Shown here in pieces: positions 1 through 7,875 of a DNA stretch of 10,848 nt. Numbering within the stretch: position 1 is the stretch's first letter; every line of letters starts with the position of its first letter. Origin of the DNA: Cyanobacteria bacterium M_surface_7_m2_040 (lineage in GTDB: Bacteria > Cyanobacteriota > Cyanobacteriia > PCC-6307 > Cyanobiaceae); assembly GCA_016882555.1 (NCBI GenBank), contig VGPQ01000021.1, positions 1 through 10,848 on the forward strand, given 5' to 3'. The position numbers were made by a program, and so were the translations under genes. The notes beneath the pieces are model-generated. The model was not told the DNA's origin, ran no database searches, and saw only the letters and a program-made list of their open reading frames with translations.

Positions 1-336
1 GGGCACCAGCATCAGACCAAGGGGAATCATGGTCTGCAGAGCGATCCCCAGCAGCTTGTTGGGCACCACGCGGAGGATCTGGAACACGGGGTAGAGGTAC
101 CACTCGGGCAGGATCTCCAGCGGGGTGGCAAAGGGATCAGCCTTGTCGACCAGCATGGCGGGATCGAGCACGGCGAGTCCCACGATGCAGGCGATGGTTC
201 CCAGGATCACCACCGGGAACATGTACAGCAGGTCGTTGGGCCAGGCGGGTTCACCGTAATAGTTGTGACCCATGCCCTTGGCAAGCTTGGCCCGCAGCTT
301 GGGATCGGTGAGGTCAGGCTTTTTGAGGATGTGCAT
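1..336 (-). CDS. petD: Cytochrome b6f complex subunit IV (PetD), C-terminus beyond the window
   Basis: Subunit IV of the thylakoid cytochrome b6f complex, which together with PetB corresponds to mitochondrial cytochrome b and helps form the plastoquinol-oxidising site. The 112 visible residues begin [20 protein letters not shown] and carry the family hallmarks [15 protein letters not shown], the PEWY motif in [14 protein letters not shown], and [11 protein letters not shown]. The family is about 160 residues, so roughly 48 C-terminal residues, including the last membrane helix, lie beyond base 1. The ATG at 336 matches the usual family N-terminus; no clear Shine-Dalgarno precedes it. It follows petB on the same strand after an 80-bp gap and is probably co-transcribed with it. 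Confidence 0.97.
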   Translation of the reverse strand, partial: MHILKKPDLTDPKLRAKLAKGMGHNYYGEPAWPNDLLYMFPVVILGTIACIVGLAVLDPAMLVDKADPFATPLEILPEWYLYPVFQILRVVPNKLLGIALQTMIPLGLMLVP

Positions 337-397
337 GACGGAAGAGCCGATGGGAAAAGGCTAGAGGGGTAGGACTGAACTGCAGCAGGCTTGGTGG

Positions 398-415
398 CCG
401 CGGTTCGCAACCGGG
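398..415 (-). other. Small inverted repeat just after petB stop
   Basis: A 5-bp inverted repeat, CGGTT-CGC-AACCG (401-413), begins a few bases past the petB stop codon in the petB-petD spacer; two further G-C pairs are possible if G400 bulges. There is no T-tract, so a terminator is unlikely. An RNA-processing or stability element in the dicistronic transcript is possible, but this may also be chance in GC-rich DNA. Confidence 0.25.
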
Positions 416-416
416 T

Positions 417-1097
417 TCACAACGGGCCAGAGATGCCCTGCTTGCGGATCATCAGGAAGTGCATGAGCATGAACACCGCCAGCAGCCAGGGCATCACAAA
501 GGTGTGCAGGCTGTAGAAACGGGTGAGGGTGGCCTGGCCAACGCTCTCGCCACCTCGCAGCAGCTCGACCATGAAGTTGCCGACCACAGGCACGGCTGCC
601 GGCACGCCACTCACGATCTTGACGGCCCAGTAGCCGACCTGGTCCCAGGGGAGGGAGTAGCCGGTGACACCGAAGCTCACGGTGATCACAGCCATGGTGA
701 CGCCCGTCACCCAGGTGAGCTCACGGGGGCGCTTGAAGCCACCGGTGAGATACACGCGGAACACGTGCAGGATAAGCATCAGCACCATCATCGAGGCGCT
801 CCAGCGGTGAACCGAGCGGATCAACCAGCCGAAGCTCACGTCGGTCATCAGGTACTGAACCGACGTGTAGGCCTCGGCGACCGTGGGCTTGTAATAGAAG
901 GTCATGGCAAACCCGGTCGCAAACTGGATCAGAAAGCAGACCAGGGTGATGCCGCCCAGGCAATAGAAGATGTTGACGTGCGGGGGCACGTACTTCGCCG
1001 AGATGTCGTCGGCGATGGCCTGGATTTCCAGACGCTCCTCAAACCAGTTGTAGACGGGATTTCCCCCCCCGGAGCTTCCAGCAGGAGTGTTGGCCAT
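417..1097 (-). CDS. petB: Cytochrome b6 (PetB)
   Basis: Cytochrome b6, the haem-bearing core of the thylakoid cytochrome b6f complex that transfers electrons from plastoquinol toward plastocyanin or cytochrome c6. The 226-residue protein has four hydrophobic helices. The four b-haem ligand histidines fall at H97, H111, H198 and H213, and Cys46 (in NIFYCLGG) matches the cysteine that covalently binds haem c_n. The C-terminus [11 protein letters not shown] is the invariant family ending. The protein is about 11 residues longer than the usual 215, owing to a Gly/Ser/Pro-rich start ([19 protein letters not shown]) before the conserved core. The start at 1097 is only 8 bp from the ATG of divergent ctpA, so its promoter must lie inside or beyond the annotated ctpA 5' end. 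Confidence 0.98.
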   Translation of the reverse strand: MANTPAGSSGGGNPVYNWFEERLEIQAIADDISAKYVPPHVNIFYCLGGITLVCFLIQFATGFAMTFYYKPTVAEAYTSVQYLMTDVSFGWLIRSVHRWSASMMVLMLILHVFRVYLTGGFKRPRELTWVTGVTMAVITVSFGVTGYSLPWDQVGYWAVKIVSGVPAAVPVVGNFMVELLRGGESVGQATLTRFYSLHTFVMPWLLAVFMLMHFLMIRKQGISGPL

Positions 1098-1195
1098 GCA
1101 CCTGGATGAATCGGTTGCGAGAGTCTACGCACCGCAACGTTCACGCCGTGAGCCCTGGACCGTTTGAAACACGGCGTCGCCAACCGCCCCAGGGG
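1098..1195. promoter_or_regulatory. Presumed petB/ctpA divergent control region
   Basis: petB and ctpA diverge here with 8 bp between their ATGs. The first ~30 codons of the ctpA frame translate to a charged sequence unlike a protease N-terminus, suggesting that much of this stretch is really promoter or leader. It contains an inverted repeat with 6-bp arms, GTTGCG (1114-1119) and CGCAAC (1133-1138), and an adjoining AACGTT palindrome (1136-1141). I see no convincing -10/-35 pair for either gene. Confidence 0.35.
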
Positions 1196-2461
1196 GTGGT
1201 GCCAGCCCTGCTGCAGAGCCTGCTTCAGGCCCTGCTGAGCCCAGTGCTGGCGCTGGTGCTGGCCTGCAGCGCCCTGGCGGGCCCGTGGCTGCTGAGCAGC
1301 TCCCCGGTCCTGGCCCTGAGCGATGCCCAGCAGCTGGTGGTGGAGGCCTGGCGGCTGGTGAACCAGAGCTACGTGGATCCGGCCCAGTTCGAGCAGGTGC
1401 AGTGGAAACGGCTGCGACAGAAGGCCCTGGAGCAAGCGATCCAAAGCTCTGAAGACGCCTACCGCGCCATCGACGCGATGCTGGCGCCCCTGGCCGATCC
1501 CTACACCCGCCTGCTGCGCCCCAGCGAATACAGCGACCTGCAGTCGAACACCCAGGGCTCGGTGATGGGGGTGGGGCTGCAGCTGGGGTTGCGCAGCCCC
1601 GATCAGCAGGTGGTGGTGATTGCCCCGCTCGATGGCTCCCCGGCCGCTGAGGCGGGCATCAGCAGCGGCATGGTGGTGCAGGCGGTCGACGGCCAGGCCA
1701 CAGCGGAGCTGGGGCTCGAGGGCACCGCCAGCCGCCTGCGCGGCCCCAGCGGCAGCGAGGTGCTGGTGCAACTGGTCAGCCCCGACGGCCGCCGCGTGGA
1801 GCACAGCCTGCAGCGGCGGCAGGTGGATCTGCAACCTGTGCGCAGCAAACGCCTGCGCAGCGGCGAGCACACCCTGGGCTACCTGCGGATCACCCAGTTT
1901 GCCGAGCCCGTGAGCGAGCAGGTGCACCAGGCGCTGGAGGATCTCAGTGGCAAGGGAATCGAGGGTCTGATCCTCGATCTGCGCAACAACTCAGGAGGGC
2001 TGGTGAGCGCCGGCCTGGCGGTGGCCGACCAGTTGCTCAGCGGTGATCCGATCGTGACCACCGCTGGGCGGGATGGCCTCAGCTCGCCGGTGCAGGCCAA
2101 CCCCGCTCGTGTGTATGACGGCCCGCTGCTGACCCTGGTCAACGGCGGCACCGCCAGTGCCAGCGAAATCCTGGCGGGCGCGCTTCAAGACGACGGCCGC
2201 AGCCTGCTGGCCGGCAGCCAGACCTTCGGCAAGGGTCTGATCCAGAGCCTGATTCCCCTGGGTGACGGCAGCGGCCTGGCGGTGACCGTGGCCCGCTACC
2301 TCACCCCCAGCGGCCGCGACATCCAGCACCAGGGGATCACCCCCGACGAGGCCCTGAGCGGCAGCGAACCGCTCAACCCCGGCGCTGACGACGACGGCTG
2401 GCTGGCGCAGGCCCAGCGGCTGCTGGTGCAGCAGCTGGAGATCGAGCTCGGCACCGCATGA
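1106..2461 (+). CDS. ctpA: Carboxyl-terminal processing protease CtpA (D1 C-terminal peptidase), S41A family
   Basis: A lumenal or periplasmic serine protease of the tail-specific protease family; in cyanobacteria CtpA removes the C-terminal extension of the photosystem II D1 precursor so the oxygen-evolving cluster can assemble. Order: a hydrophobic export signal at about residues 33-70 with likely cleavage after VLA, a helical segment containing SYVDP, a PDZ domain at about 148-235, and the S41 core with DLRNNSGG (291-298). The catalytic pair is Ser351 ([10 protein letters not shown]) and Lys376 (TFGKG), with the 25-residue spacing known for D1 peptidases. The ATG at 1106 gives 451 residues, but the first 30 look untranslated; GTG at 1196 or 1199 would put the signal peptide at the N-terminus. 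Its TGA overlaps the next gene's ATG by 4 bp, indicating translational coupling. Which CtpA paralogue this is cannot be settled here, but the location next to petB fits CtpA. Confidence 0.93.
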   Translation: MNRLRESTHRNVHAVSPGPFETRRRQPPQGVVPALLQSLLQALLSPVLALVLACSALAGPWLLSSSPVLALSDAQQLVVEAWRLVNQSYVDPAQFEQVQWKRLRQKALEQAIQSSEDAYRAIDAMLAPLADPYTRLLRPSEYSDLQSNTQGSVMGVGLQLGLRSPDQQVVVIAPLDGSPAAEAGISSGMVVQAVDGQATAELGLEGTASRLRGPSGSEVLVQLVSPDGRRVEHSLQRRQVDLQPVRSKRLRSGEHTLGYLRITQFAEPVSEQVHQALEDLSGKGIEGLILDLRNNSGGLVSAGLAVADQLLSGDPIVTTAGRDGLSSPVQANPARVYDGPLLTLVNGGTASASEILAGALQDDGRSLLAGSQTFGKGLIQSLIPLGDGSGLAVTVARYLTPSGRDIQHQGITPDEALSGSEPLNPGADDDGWLAQAQRLLVQQLEIELGTA

Positions 2462-3726
2462 GCAACCGCACGTATCACGACCCCCTGCATGGGGCGATCC
2501 GGCTGCAGCGCAGCGATCCGGCCGAGGCCCTGGCGATCGATCTGATCGACACGGCGCCCTTTCAGCGGTTGCGCCGGATCCGGCAGCTGGGGCCGGCCTT
2601 TCTGACCTTTCACGGGGCCGAATCGAGCCGTTTTACCCATTCGCTGGGGGTGCTGCACCTGGCCCGCCTGGCGTTGCAGCAGCTGGAAAGCCAAGCGAGC
2701 GAACTGGCCTCCCAACGCCCGCTGCTGTTTGCCGCGGCACTGCTGCACGACGTGGGCCACGGCCCGCTCAGCCACAGCGGTGAGGAGATGTATGGGCTGC
2801 ACCATGAGGCCTGGTCAGCGCGCCTGATCCGCGAGCATCCCGACCTGCACAGGCTGCTGGAGGCGCACCAGACGGGGCTGGCCGAGCAGGTGGCCGCGCT
2901 GCTGGAGCAGGGCCGCTGCACCCATGCGGCGATCGGCGCCCTGGTGAGCAGCCAGCTCGACTGCGACCGGCTCGATTACCTGCTGCGCGACAGCTACAGC
3001 ACCGGCGCCAGCTATGGGCACCTCGACCTGCAGCGCATCCTGGCGGCACTGACGCTCGCTCCCGACGGCACCCTGGCGCTGCATCCCAAGGGGCTGATGG
3101 CGGTGGAGCACTACCTGGTGGTGCGCAACCTGATGTACCGCAGCGTCTACAACCACCGGCTCAACGTGGTGTGCAACTGGCTGCTCAACCAGCTGGTGGC
3201 GACGGCGCGGCGGCTGGGGCCGGGGGCCATCTGGGCCGATCGGGTGATGACCCAGTGGCTCTGGCACAGCAGCACGATCGACCTGGAGACCTTTCTGGCC
3301 AACGACGATCTGCGCACGGGCTACCACCTGCAGCGCTGGGCCGAGGAAGCGCCCGAGGAACTGGCCGACCCCTGCAGGCGGTTGCTGCAGCGGCGCCTGC
3401 TCAAGGCCACCGATGTGAGCGCCCTGGCCACTGGCGAGCGATTGGAACTGCTGGCCTGGGCCCGGCAGCTCAGCGACGCGGCGGGCCTGGTGAGCGAACG
3501 CTGCTGCGGGCTGCTGCAGCGTCAAAGCCGCGGCTACCACGCCTACAAGGGCGGGTTGCGCCTCTGGGACGGCAGCCAGCTGCAGGCGCTGGAGCAGCGA
3601 TCACCGCTGGTGCAGAGCCTCTGCCAACCGCGGGAGCTGGCCTGGCTGATCCATCCGGCCGAGGTGGGCACGGCGCTGCGGCAGGAGCTGCAGGTGCGGC
3701 TGGGCGAAGCCGAGGCCGCTGGTTAA
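2458..3726 (+). CDS. HD-domain phosphohydrolase (dGTPase/SAMHD1-like)
   Basis: A 422-residue metal-dependent HD-superfamily phosphohydrolase of the group related to dGTP triphosphohydrolases and SAMHD1. The metal-binding set is visible: His61 in SRFTHSLG, His97-Asp98 in ALLHDVGHGPLSH, and Asp170 in LDCDRLDYLLRDS. The N-terminal signature YHDPLHGAI and the FQRLRRIRQLG segment are also typical. The substrate is not evident: the dNTPase-like fold suggests nucleotide triphosphates, but this is inferred from the family. It overlaps ctpA by 4 bp and lies 9 bp before minC, so it is probably made from the ctpA-HD-minC transcript. No functional link to cell division or D1 maturation can be read from the sequence. 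Confidence 0.9.
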   Translation: MSNRTYHDPLHGAIRLQRSDPAEALAIDLIDTAPFQRLRRIRQLGPAFLTFHGAESSRFTHSLGVLHLARLALQQLESQASELASQRPLLFAAALLHDVGHGPLSHSGEEMYGLHHEAWSARLIREHPDLHRLLEAHQTGLAEQVAALLEQGRCTHAAIGALVSSQLDCDRLDYLLRDSYSTGASYGHLDLQRILAALTLAPDGTLALHPKGLMAVEHYLVVRNLMYRSVYNHRLNVVCNWLLNQLVATARRLGPGAIWADRVMTQWLWHSSTIDLETFLANDDLRTGYHLQRWAEEAPEELADPCRRLLQRRLLKATDVSALATGERLELLAWARQLSDAAGLVSERCCGLLQRQSRGYHAYKGGLRLWDGSQLQALEQRSPLVQSLCQPRELAWLIHPAEVGTALRQELQVRLGEAEAAG

Positions 3727-3735
3727 CCTGCCGCC

Positions 3736-4407
3736 ATGGTGGAGCTGGTGTTGCGCGAGGGGCTGGAGCAGCCCAGGCCCCTGGCCCAGATCGAAGCCCA
3801 GCTGGCCGATCGCCGCTTGCAGCAGAGCCTCCCGGAGGCGGGAGCACTGACGCTGGTGGCCGGCACCTGGTGGATCGGCGCTCAGGAGTTGGCCGGCATC
3901 CGGCACAGCCTCGCCGCTGCAGGCCTCGAGCTGATGCGGGTGGTGAGCGCTGAGCCCCGCACGCGGGTGGCGGCTGCGGCGCTGGGGTTGGCCTGGCAGG
4001 CCCCCGCCCGCCAGGTGGTGGCGGCGGCCAGCACCGACACCCACACCGCACAGCTGCGCATCCACCAGGGCACCCTGCGCTCCGGCGATCACCTCGAGAG
4101 CGAGGGGTCTCTGCTGGTGCTGGGCGATGTGAACCCCGGCGCTCGCGTCTCGGCCACCGGCCATGTGCTGGTGTGGGGCACCCTGCGGGGCGTCGCCCAC
4201 GCCGGCTGCCAGGGCGACAGCAGCGCCCGCATCACCGCCCTGCAATTGCGGCCGCTGCAGCTGCGCATCGCCGATGCGGTGGCCCGCGGCCCCGAAGACC
4301 TGCCGGTCGCGGGCTTTGCCGAGCAGGCCGAGCTGATCGATGGTCTGATCGCGATCAACCCGGCAACGCCGCAATGGCCGCTGAGCGCACCACTGCTCAA
4401 CGGTTGA
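3736..4407 (+). CDS. minC: Septum site-determining protein MinC
   Basis: The FtsZ-inhibiting component of the Min system, recruited to the membrane by MinD to keep the division ring away from the poles. Of 223 residues, the C-terminal half (about 103-180) is the MinC beta-helix dimerisation domain, recognisable from HQGTLRSGDHLESEGSLLVL, GDVNPGARVSATGHVLVWG and RGVAHAGCQGD. The N-terminal half is the poorly conserved FtsZ-interacting domain. The ATG at 3736 follows the HD gene by 9 bp. The stop overlaps the convergent chromate-transporter gene by 11 bp. minC is usually directly followed by minD in related genomes as I recall them, but here a three-gene reverse-strand cassette separates them. 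Confidence 0.93.
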   Translation: MVELVLREGLEQPRPLAQIEAQLADRRLQQSLPEAGALTLVAGTWWIGAQELAGIRHSLAAAGLELMRVVSAEPRTRVAAAALGLAWQAPARQVVAAASTDTHTAQLRIHQGTLRSGDHLESEGSLLVLGDVNPGARVSATGHVLVWGTLRGVAHAGCQGDSSARITALQLRPLQLRIADAVARGPEDLPVAGFAEQAELIDGLIAINPATPQWPLSAPLLNG

Positions 4408-5020
4408 TGATCCCGAGGGCACCCAAGCCGCCGGCGATCGCCATGAACCACAGCGGCGAGATGCGGGTGCGCAGCATCAGCACGCACACCACCACCGACA
4501 CGATCACGCCCGGCACACTGAGTGCACCGGCACGGGTCACATCGGCGGTGCGCACGATCTTGAGCCCCACCGAAAACAGGATGCCCAGGGTGATCGGCCC
4601 GAGGCCCCGCTCGAAGGCGATGCGCCAGGGGGAGTGCTCCATCTGGCGCCAGCGCAGGCAGGCCAGCACCATCACCAGGGTGGAGGGCAACAGGATCGCG
4701 AGTTCGGCGCCGTAGCCACTGAGCAGGGCCAGCGCCGGGCCATCGGGCCAACCGGCGCCAAGCCCCAGCAGGCCCACGATCATCGAGCTGGGTCCGGGTG
4801 CGGCCTCGGCCAGGGCGTAGAGATCCGCAAACTGGCTGTCGGTGAGCCAACAAAACACGTTGACGCTGAGGTGGTGGTATTCGGCCAGCAACGTGTTGCC
4901 GCCACCAAGAGAAAACAGCGACAACGACAGAAATTCGCCGATCACCTGGGCCAGCGTGGCCAGATCGCTCAGCCGGGCGTGATGGCACGCAGCTGCAGCC
5001 AGCAGCGCAAACGGGGCCAT
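4397..5020 (-). CDS. chrA: Chromate transporter, half-size CHR protein (second of pair)
   Basis: A hydrophobic 207-residue protein of the chromate ion transporter (CHR) family. It carries the family motifs FSLGGGNTLLAEY (about 36-48) and AEAAPGPSSMIVG (71-83), followed by hydrophobic helices. Full-length ChrA proteins have about 400 residues and two homologous halves; here the halves are separate genes, as in the short-chain CHR pairs, which are thought to work together. The upstream half-gene's TAA and this gene's ATG share one base (TAATG), so the two are translationally coupled. CHR proteins export chromate or transport related oxyanions; the substrate here is not shown. The 3' end overlaps minC by 11 bp tail to tail. 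Confidence 0.88.
   Translation of the reverse strand: MAPFALLAAAACHHARLSDLATLAQVIGEFLSLSLFSLGGGNTLLAEYHHLSVNVFCWLTDSQFADLYALAEAAPGPSSMIVGLLGLGAGWPDGPALALLSGYGAELAILLPSTLVMVLACLRWRQMEHSPWRIAFERGLGPITLGILFSVGLKIVRTADVTRAGALSVPGVIVSVVVCVLMLRTRISPLWFMAIAGGLGALGIINR
4434..4441. repeat. HIP1 octamer
   Basis: GCGATCGC inside the extended palindrome GGCGATCGCC. This octamer is strongly over-represented in many cyanobacterial genomes, supporting the taxonomic reading. Confidence 0.8.
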
Positions 5021-5601
5021 TATTGTGGGTGGCGCGGCCAGTACCAGGCCATCGCCAGCGGCGCGCTGATCAGCACCACCGGGATCAAGCGCAGGTGGGT
5101 GAAGCTGAGCGCCAGAAACACCACCAGAGCCAATAGCAGCGCCATCGGATCCTTCCAGTACTGATCGAGGATCTTGAAGCCCATCGAGAGGGCCATCCCG
5201 GCAGCGGCGGCCACCACGCCCGCCAACACCCGGTCGATGGCGGGCAGCTCGTGCACACTGAAGTAGAGCAACCCCAGGCCCATCAGCAGGGTGAAGGGCA
5301 CCAGCAGCATGCCGGCCAGGGCCACCAGAGCCCCGCTGAGCCCGCGGAACTCGGCGCCGATGTAGACGGCCATGTTGATCTGATTCGGCCCCGGAAACAG
5401 CCGCGCCACGGTGAGGCCGGTGAGGAACTGTTCGTTGGTCATCCAGCGCTTCTGCTCGACGACGATGCGCTGGCTCCAGGCCGACAGGCCGCCCCCAAAG
5501 GCCGACAGCGCCACCTGCAGCATCCCCAGGAACAAGTGCCGGTGGCTGGGTGGAGCGGCCGGCGGCACGGGCGTCATGGTCGGGGGATCGGCTTCAGTCA
5601 T
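5020..5601 (-). CDS. chrA: Chromate transporter, half-size CHR protein (first of pair)
   Basis: A 193-residue CHR-family membrane protein. The N-terminal CHR motif SAFGGGLSAWSQ (about 33-44), the EQKRWMTNEQFL segment and FPGPNQINMAVYIG (69-82) are typical, followed by several hydrophobic helices. It is the partner of the adjoining CHR half-gene. ATG at 5601 overlaps the phospholipase D gene by 8 bp; ATG at 5577 (185 residues) is an alternative that leaves a 16-bp gap. Neither has a clear Shine-Dalgarno; I prefer 5601 because overlap-coupled starts recur in this cassette. The open frame continues to 5778, but that extension lies antisense-free within the upstream gene in another frame and has no family resemblance. 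Confidence 0.87.
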   Translation of the reverse strand: MTEADPPTMTPVPPAAPPSHRHLFLGMLQVALSAFGGGLSAWSQRIVVEQKRWMTNEQFLTGLTVARLFPGPNQINMAVYIGAEFRGLSGALVALAGMLLVPFTLLMGLGLLYFSVHELPAIDRVLAGVVAAAAGMALSMGFKILDQYWKDPMALLLALVVFLALSFTHLRLIPVVLISAPLAMAWYWPRHPQ

Positions 5602-6610
5602 GCACGAAATGGGGGTCGGGCGGCAGCTCTCCCTGCTCGTGGTAGCGGGGATCGAGAGGATCGGGAGCGCGGTACTTCTTGGCCTGTTGCCAATCGGCCG
5701 CAAACGTGGCGGCCAGGCGGGCCACAACCTCGGGTGCATCGGACTCGATCCCCAGTTCGCGGCGCAGATCAAAAGCACTGCGGTCGATGTTCATCGAACC
5801 GGTCTGGGCAAAAGCACCGTCGACCAGGATGAGCTTGCAGTGGAGCTTGAGGGTCTGCTGGCGGCGGATCTTGACGCCAAAACGCTGCATGATGCGCAGC
5901 GCGGCAAAGGTGTCGTAGACGTCCCAGTCGGAGATGCCGTGCTTGCCGCCACACAGCAGGCGCACCTTCACGCCACGGTCGCGCGCGGCAATGATCCGCT
6001 CAAGGATCACCGCATCGACGAACTTGGGGTGCTGTATCCACAGCGATGTCTCGGCCAGGTCGATGATGCGGGCCATCTGACCGCGGCTGTGGGCGCTGCT
6101 CCACACCAGGCCGACTGTGAGATCCGGCACGAAGAACTGCCGGCTCCAATCAGCCTCAAAGCCGGCGATCACCTGATCAACCACGGGCTTGGCATGGGTC
6201 AACACGCCGTAGTCGCGGGTTTGGGTGAAGTATTTGTCGGCCAGATTGAAACTGGCGATCAGGGCGGCGTCCTGATCGATGACGATGGATTTTTCATGGG
6301 TCACCGGGAAGGCCTCGCTGGTCCAGGCGACCTCGATGCCTATGCCCTGCAGCAGGGCATAGGCATCATCGTTCCAGCGATCGCCACCGGAGGTGTGGGG
6401 GTTAAGCATCACCCGCACCCGCACCCCGCGCCTGTGGGCCCTCAGCAGGGCCTGCTCGATCGCCTCGCTCTGCAACTTGAACTGCTTGAGCCGCAGCTCA
6501 TGGGTGGCCCCGTCGATCAACTCCACCACGGCCTGAGCGCCGTCATCCGGCATCACAAGCAGGGTCTGGTGCTGATGCAGAGGGCTCGGGTCTGGGGACG
6601 TCTTGGCCAA
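5594..6610 (-). CDS. Phospholipase D-family protein with two HKD motifs
   Basis: A 338-residue member of the phospholipase D superfamily, which covers cardiolipin synthases, phosphatidyltransferases and some nucleases. Both active-site motifs are intact: H105-x-K107-x4-D112 in THEKSIVID and H257-x-K259-x4-D264 in LHCKLILVD, each followed by a GSxN/SFN-like turn (ASFNLADK; TGSMNIDRS). No signal peptide or membrane segment is obvious, unlike typical cardiolipin synthases, which start with two helices, so it may be a soluble hydrolase or nuclease-like member. The start is TTG at 6610, supported by an AAGG five bases upstream; ATG at 6553 would give 319 residues. It is first in a minus-strand cassette with the two chromate-transporter halves and diverges from minD. 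The coding sequence contains a perfect 33-bp palindrome at 6335-6367. Confidence 0.88.
   Translation of the reverse strand: MAKTSPDPSPLHQHQTLLVMPDDGAQAVVELIDGATHELRLKQFKLQSEAIEQALLRAHRRGVRVRVMLNPHTSGGDRWNDDAYALLQGIGIEVAWTSEAFPVTHEKSIVIDQDAALIASFNLADKYFTQTRDYGVLTHAKPVVDQVIAGFEADWSRQFFVPDLTVGLVWSSAHSRGQMARIIDLAETSLWIQHPKFVDAVILERIIAARDRGVKVRLLCGGKHGISDWDVYDTFAALRIMQRFGVKIRRQQTLKLHCKLILVDGAFAQTGSMNIDRSAFDLRRELGIESDAPEVVARLAATFAADWQQAKKYRAPDPLDPRYHEQGELPPDPHFVHD
6335..6367. repeat. Perfect 33-bp palindrome within the phospholipase D gene
   Basis: GATGCCTATGCCCTGC (6335-6350), a single A, then its exact reverse complement (6352-6367). The bases encode an ordinary-looking part of the protein (DAYALLQGIGI, minus strand). 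Sixteen paired bases without mismatch would fold into a strong RNA hairpin or a cruciform. Confidence 0.9.
6377..6384. repeat. HIP1 octamer
   Basis: A second GCGATCGC, ten bases past the large palindrome, within the phospholipase D coding region. Confidence 0.8.
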
Positions 6611-6698
6611 CCTTGCCTTGGAGCCCTGACGGCCCTTGATGAAGTTCAGACCGTTTTAACGCCAGGCTGGGATTTGGCCTTAACCTCCGGGTGCCTCA
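6611..6698. promoter_or_regulatory. Divergent promoter region between the phospholipase D gene and minD
   Basis: An 88-bp spacer from which the phospholipase D cassette (leftward) and minDE (rightward) must both be transcribed. It includes the locally AT-richer CCGTTTTAAC (about 6651-6660) and GGCCTTAACC (about 6677-6686), but I find no convincing -35/-10 pair on either strand. minD has no obvious Shine-Dalgarno. Confidence 0.4.
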
Positions 6699-7523
6699 AT
6701 GCACACCGTGGCCGCCGAGACCCGTTACATCCTGATCTGCTCAGGCAAGGGAGGTGTGGGCAAAACCACCCTCACCGCCAACCTGGGCATCGCCCTGGCC
6801 AAACAGGGTGTGCGCACGGCCGTGCTCGACGCCGACTTCGGCCTGCGCAACCTCGACCTCCTGCTTGGGCTCGAGAACCGCATCGTCTACACCGCCCAGG
6901 AGGTGCTGGCCGAGAGCTGCCGCCTCGAGCAGGCGTTGGTGAAGCACAAGCAGGAGCCCAACCTGGCGCTGCTGCCTGCCGGCAACCCCCGCATGCTCGA
7001 GTGGCTCACGCCCGACGACATGAAGAAGATCGCCACACTGCTGGGCGACCACTTCGATGTGGTGTTGATCGACTGCCCCGCCGGCATCGAAGACGGGTTC
7101 AAAAATGCCGTGGCGGCCGCCCACGAAGCGATCGTGATCACCACCCCTGAGGTGTCGGCCGTGCGCGACGCCGACCGCGTGATCGGCCTGCTCAACAGCG
7201 AGGGCATCAAGCCGATTCAGCTGGTGCTGAACCGGGTGCGGCCCAAGATGATGGCCAACCAGGAGATGCTGGCCGTCAGCGATGTCACCGACATCCTGGC
7301 CCTGCCCCTGCTGGGCCTGGTGGTGGAGGACGAACAGGTGATCGTCTCCACCAACCGCGGCGAACCGCTCACCCTCAACGGCACCAGCTCACCGGCTGCC
7401 CAGGCCTACAACAACGTGGCCCGCCGGCTGCAGGGCGAAGACGTGCCGATCATTGACCCCAGCCAGGAGCCCAAGGGCCTGCGGGCCAAGCTCAGCCGCC
7501 TGATGAACAGCAAGATCTTCTGA
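6699..7523 (+). CDS. minD: Septum site-determining ATPase MinD
   Basis: The membrane-associated ParA/MinD-family ATPase that recruits MinC and is released by MinE, producing the pole-to-pole Min pattern. The 274 residues include the deviant Walker [11 protein letters not shown] (15-24, signature Lys17 and Lys22), DADFGLRN (44-51), and the Walker B-like [10 protein letters not shown] around Asp125. The C-terminal amphipathic membrane-targeting helix [14 protein letters not shown] (261-274) is complete. The length matches the family and ATG 6699 places Walker A as usual. The stop overlaps the minE start by one base (TGATG), so the two are translationally coupled. Confidence 0.98.
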   Translation: MHTVAAETRYILICSGKGGVGKTTLTANLGIALAKQGVRTAVLDADFGLRNLDLLLGLENRIVYTAQEVLAESCRLEQALVKHKQEPNLALLPAGNPRMLEWLTPDDMKKIATLLGDHFDVVLIDCPAGIEDGFKNAVAAAHEAIVITTPEVSAVRDADRVIGLLNSEGIKPIQLVLNRVRPKMMANQEMLAVSDVTDILALPLLGLVVEDEQVIVSTNRGEPLTLNGTSSPAAQAYNNVARRLQGEDVPIIDPSQEPKGLRAKLSRLMNSKIF

Positions 7524-7852
7524 TGTCCCTCACCCTGCGCGACGCCATCAACCGGCTGCTGGGACGCCAAAGCGCCAGCGCCACCACCGCCAAGCAGCGC
7601 CTCCAACTGGTGCTGGCCCACGACCGCAGCGACCTCAACCCCGAGCTGCTGCAACAGATGCGGCAGGAGATTCTGGAGGTGGTGAGCCGCTACGTCGAGC
7701 TCGATCTCGACGAGGGCGATGTGAGCCTGGCCACCGAGGATCGGGTGACGGCCCTGGTCGCCAACCTGCCGATCAAGCGCGCCCGCGACGTGGTGGTGCC
7801 GACACCCAAACCGGCGGCCTCCAGCCCAAACGCCAGCGCGGCTGGAGCCTGA
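7523..7852 (+). CDS. minE: Cell division topological specificity factor MinE
   Basis: The MinD ATPase activator that gives the Min system its topological specificity. Of 109 residues, the N-terminal part ([13 protein letters not shown]) fits the membrane-binding/anti-MinCD region. [20 protein letters not shown] (24-43) is the conserved MinD-contact segment, and [16 protein letters not shown] (46-61) leads the dimerisation domain. The C-terminal ~20 residues are a Pro/Ala/Ser-rich tail beyond the conserved core. It is coupled to minD through TGATG. A hairpin follows its stop codon directly. Confidence 0.96.
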   Translation: MSLTLRDAINRLLGRQSASATTAKQRLQLVLAHDRSDLNPELLQQMRQEILEVVSRYVELDLDEGDVSLATEDRVTALVANLPIKRARDVVVPTPKPAASSPNASAAGA

Positions 7853-7875
7853 AACCCTGGCTCCGGTTCAGGGTT
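7848..7875 (+). terminator. Two competing hairpins at the minE 3' end
   Basis: AACCCTG (7853-7859) pairs perfectly with CAGGGTT (7869-7875). Alternatively CCTGAA plus CC (7848-7853, 7855-7856) pairs with GG plus TTCAGG (7865-7872) with one bulged A, involving the minE stop codon. The two structures exclude each other. No T-tract follows, so intrinsic termination would be weak; an RNA-stability or attenuator-like role is equally possible. Confidence 0.35.

Noticed and set aside
929..1927. A 332-codon minus-strand open frame antisense to ctpA
   Set aside because: Its translation is Ala/His/Gln-rich low complexity except at its far end, where it reads petB DNA in the wrong frame. ctpA on the other strand has PDZ, catalytic Ser and Lys intact.
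3171..4422. Long shadow frames over the HD gene and minC on both strands
   Set aside because: Arg/Gly/Ala/Pro-rich translations without motifs, overlapping recognisable proteins in the proper frame.
5602..5778. N-terminal extension of the first chromate-transporter gene from ATG 5778
   Set aside because: The extra 59 residues lie over the 3' end of the phospholipase D gene in another frame and have no membrane or family character.
5411..7150. A 579-codon plus-strand open frame across the phospholipase D gene and into minD
   Set aside because: It is antisense to the phospholipase D gene, with its intact HKD motifs, and runs out of frame through minD. The translation is His/Gln/Arg/Gly-rich without domain character, as expected of shadow frames in GC-rich DNA.
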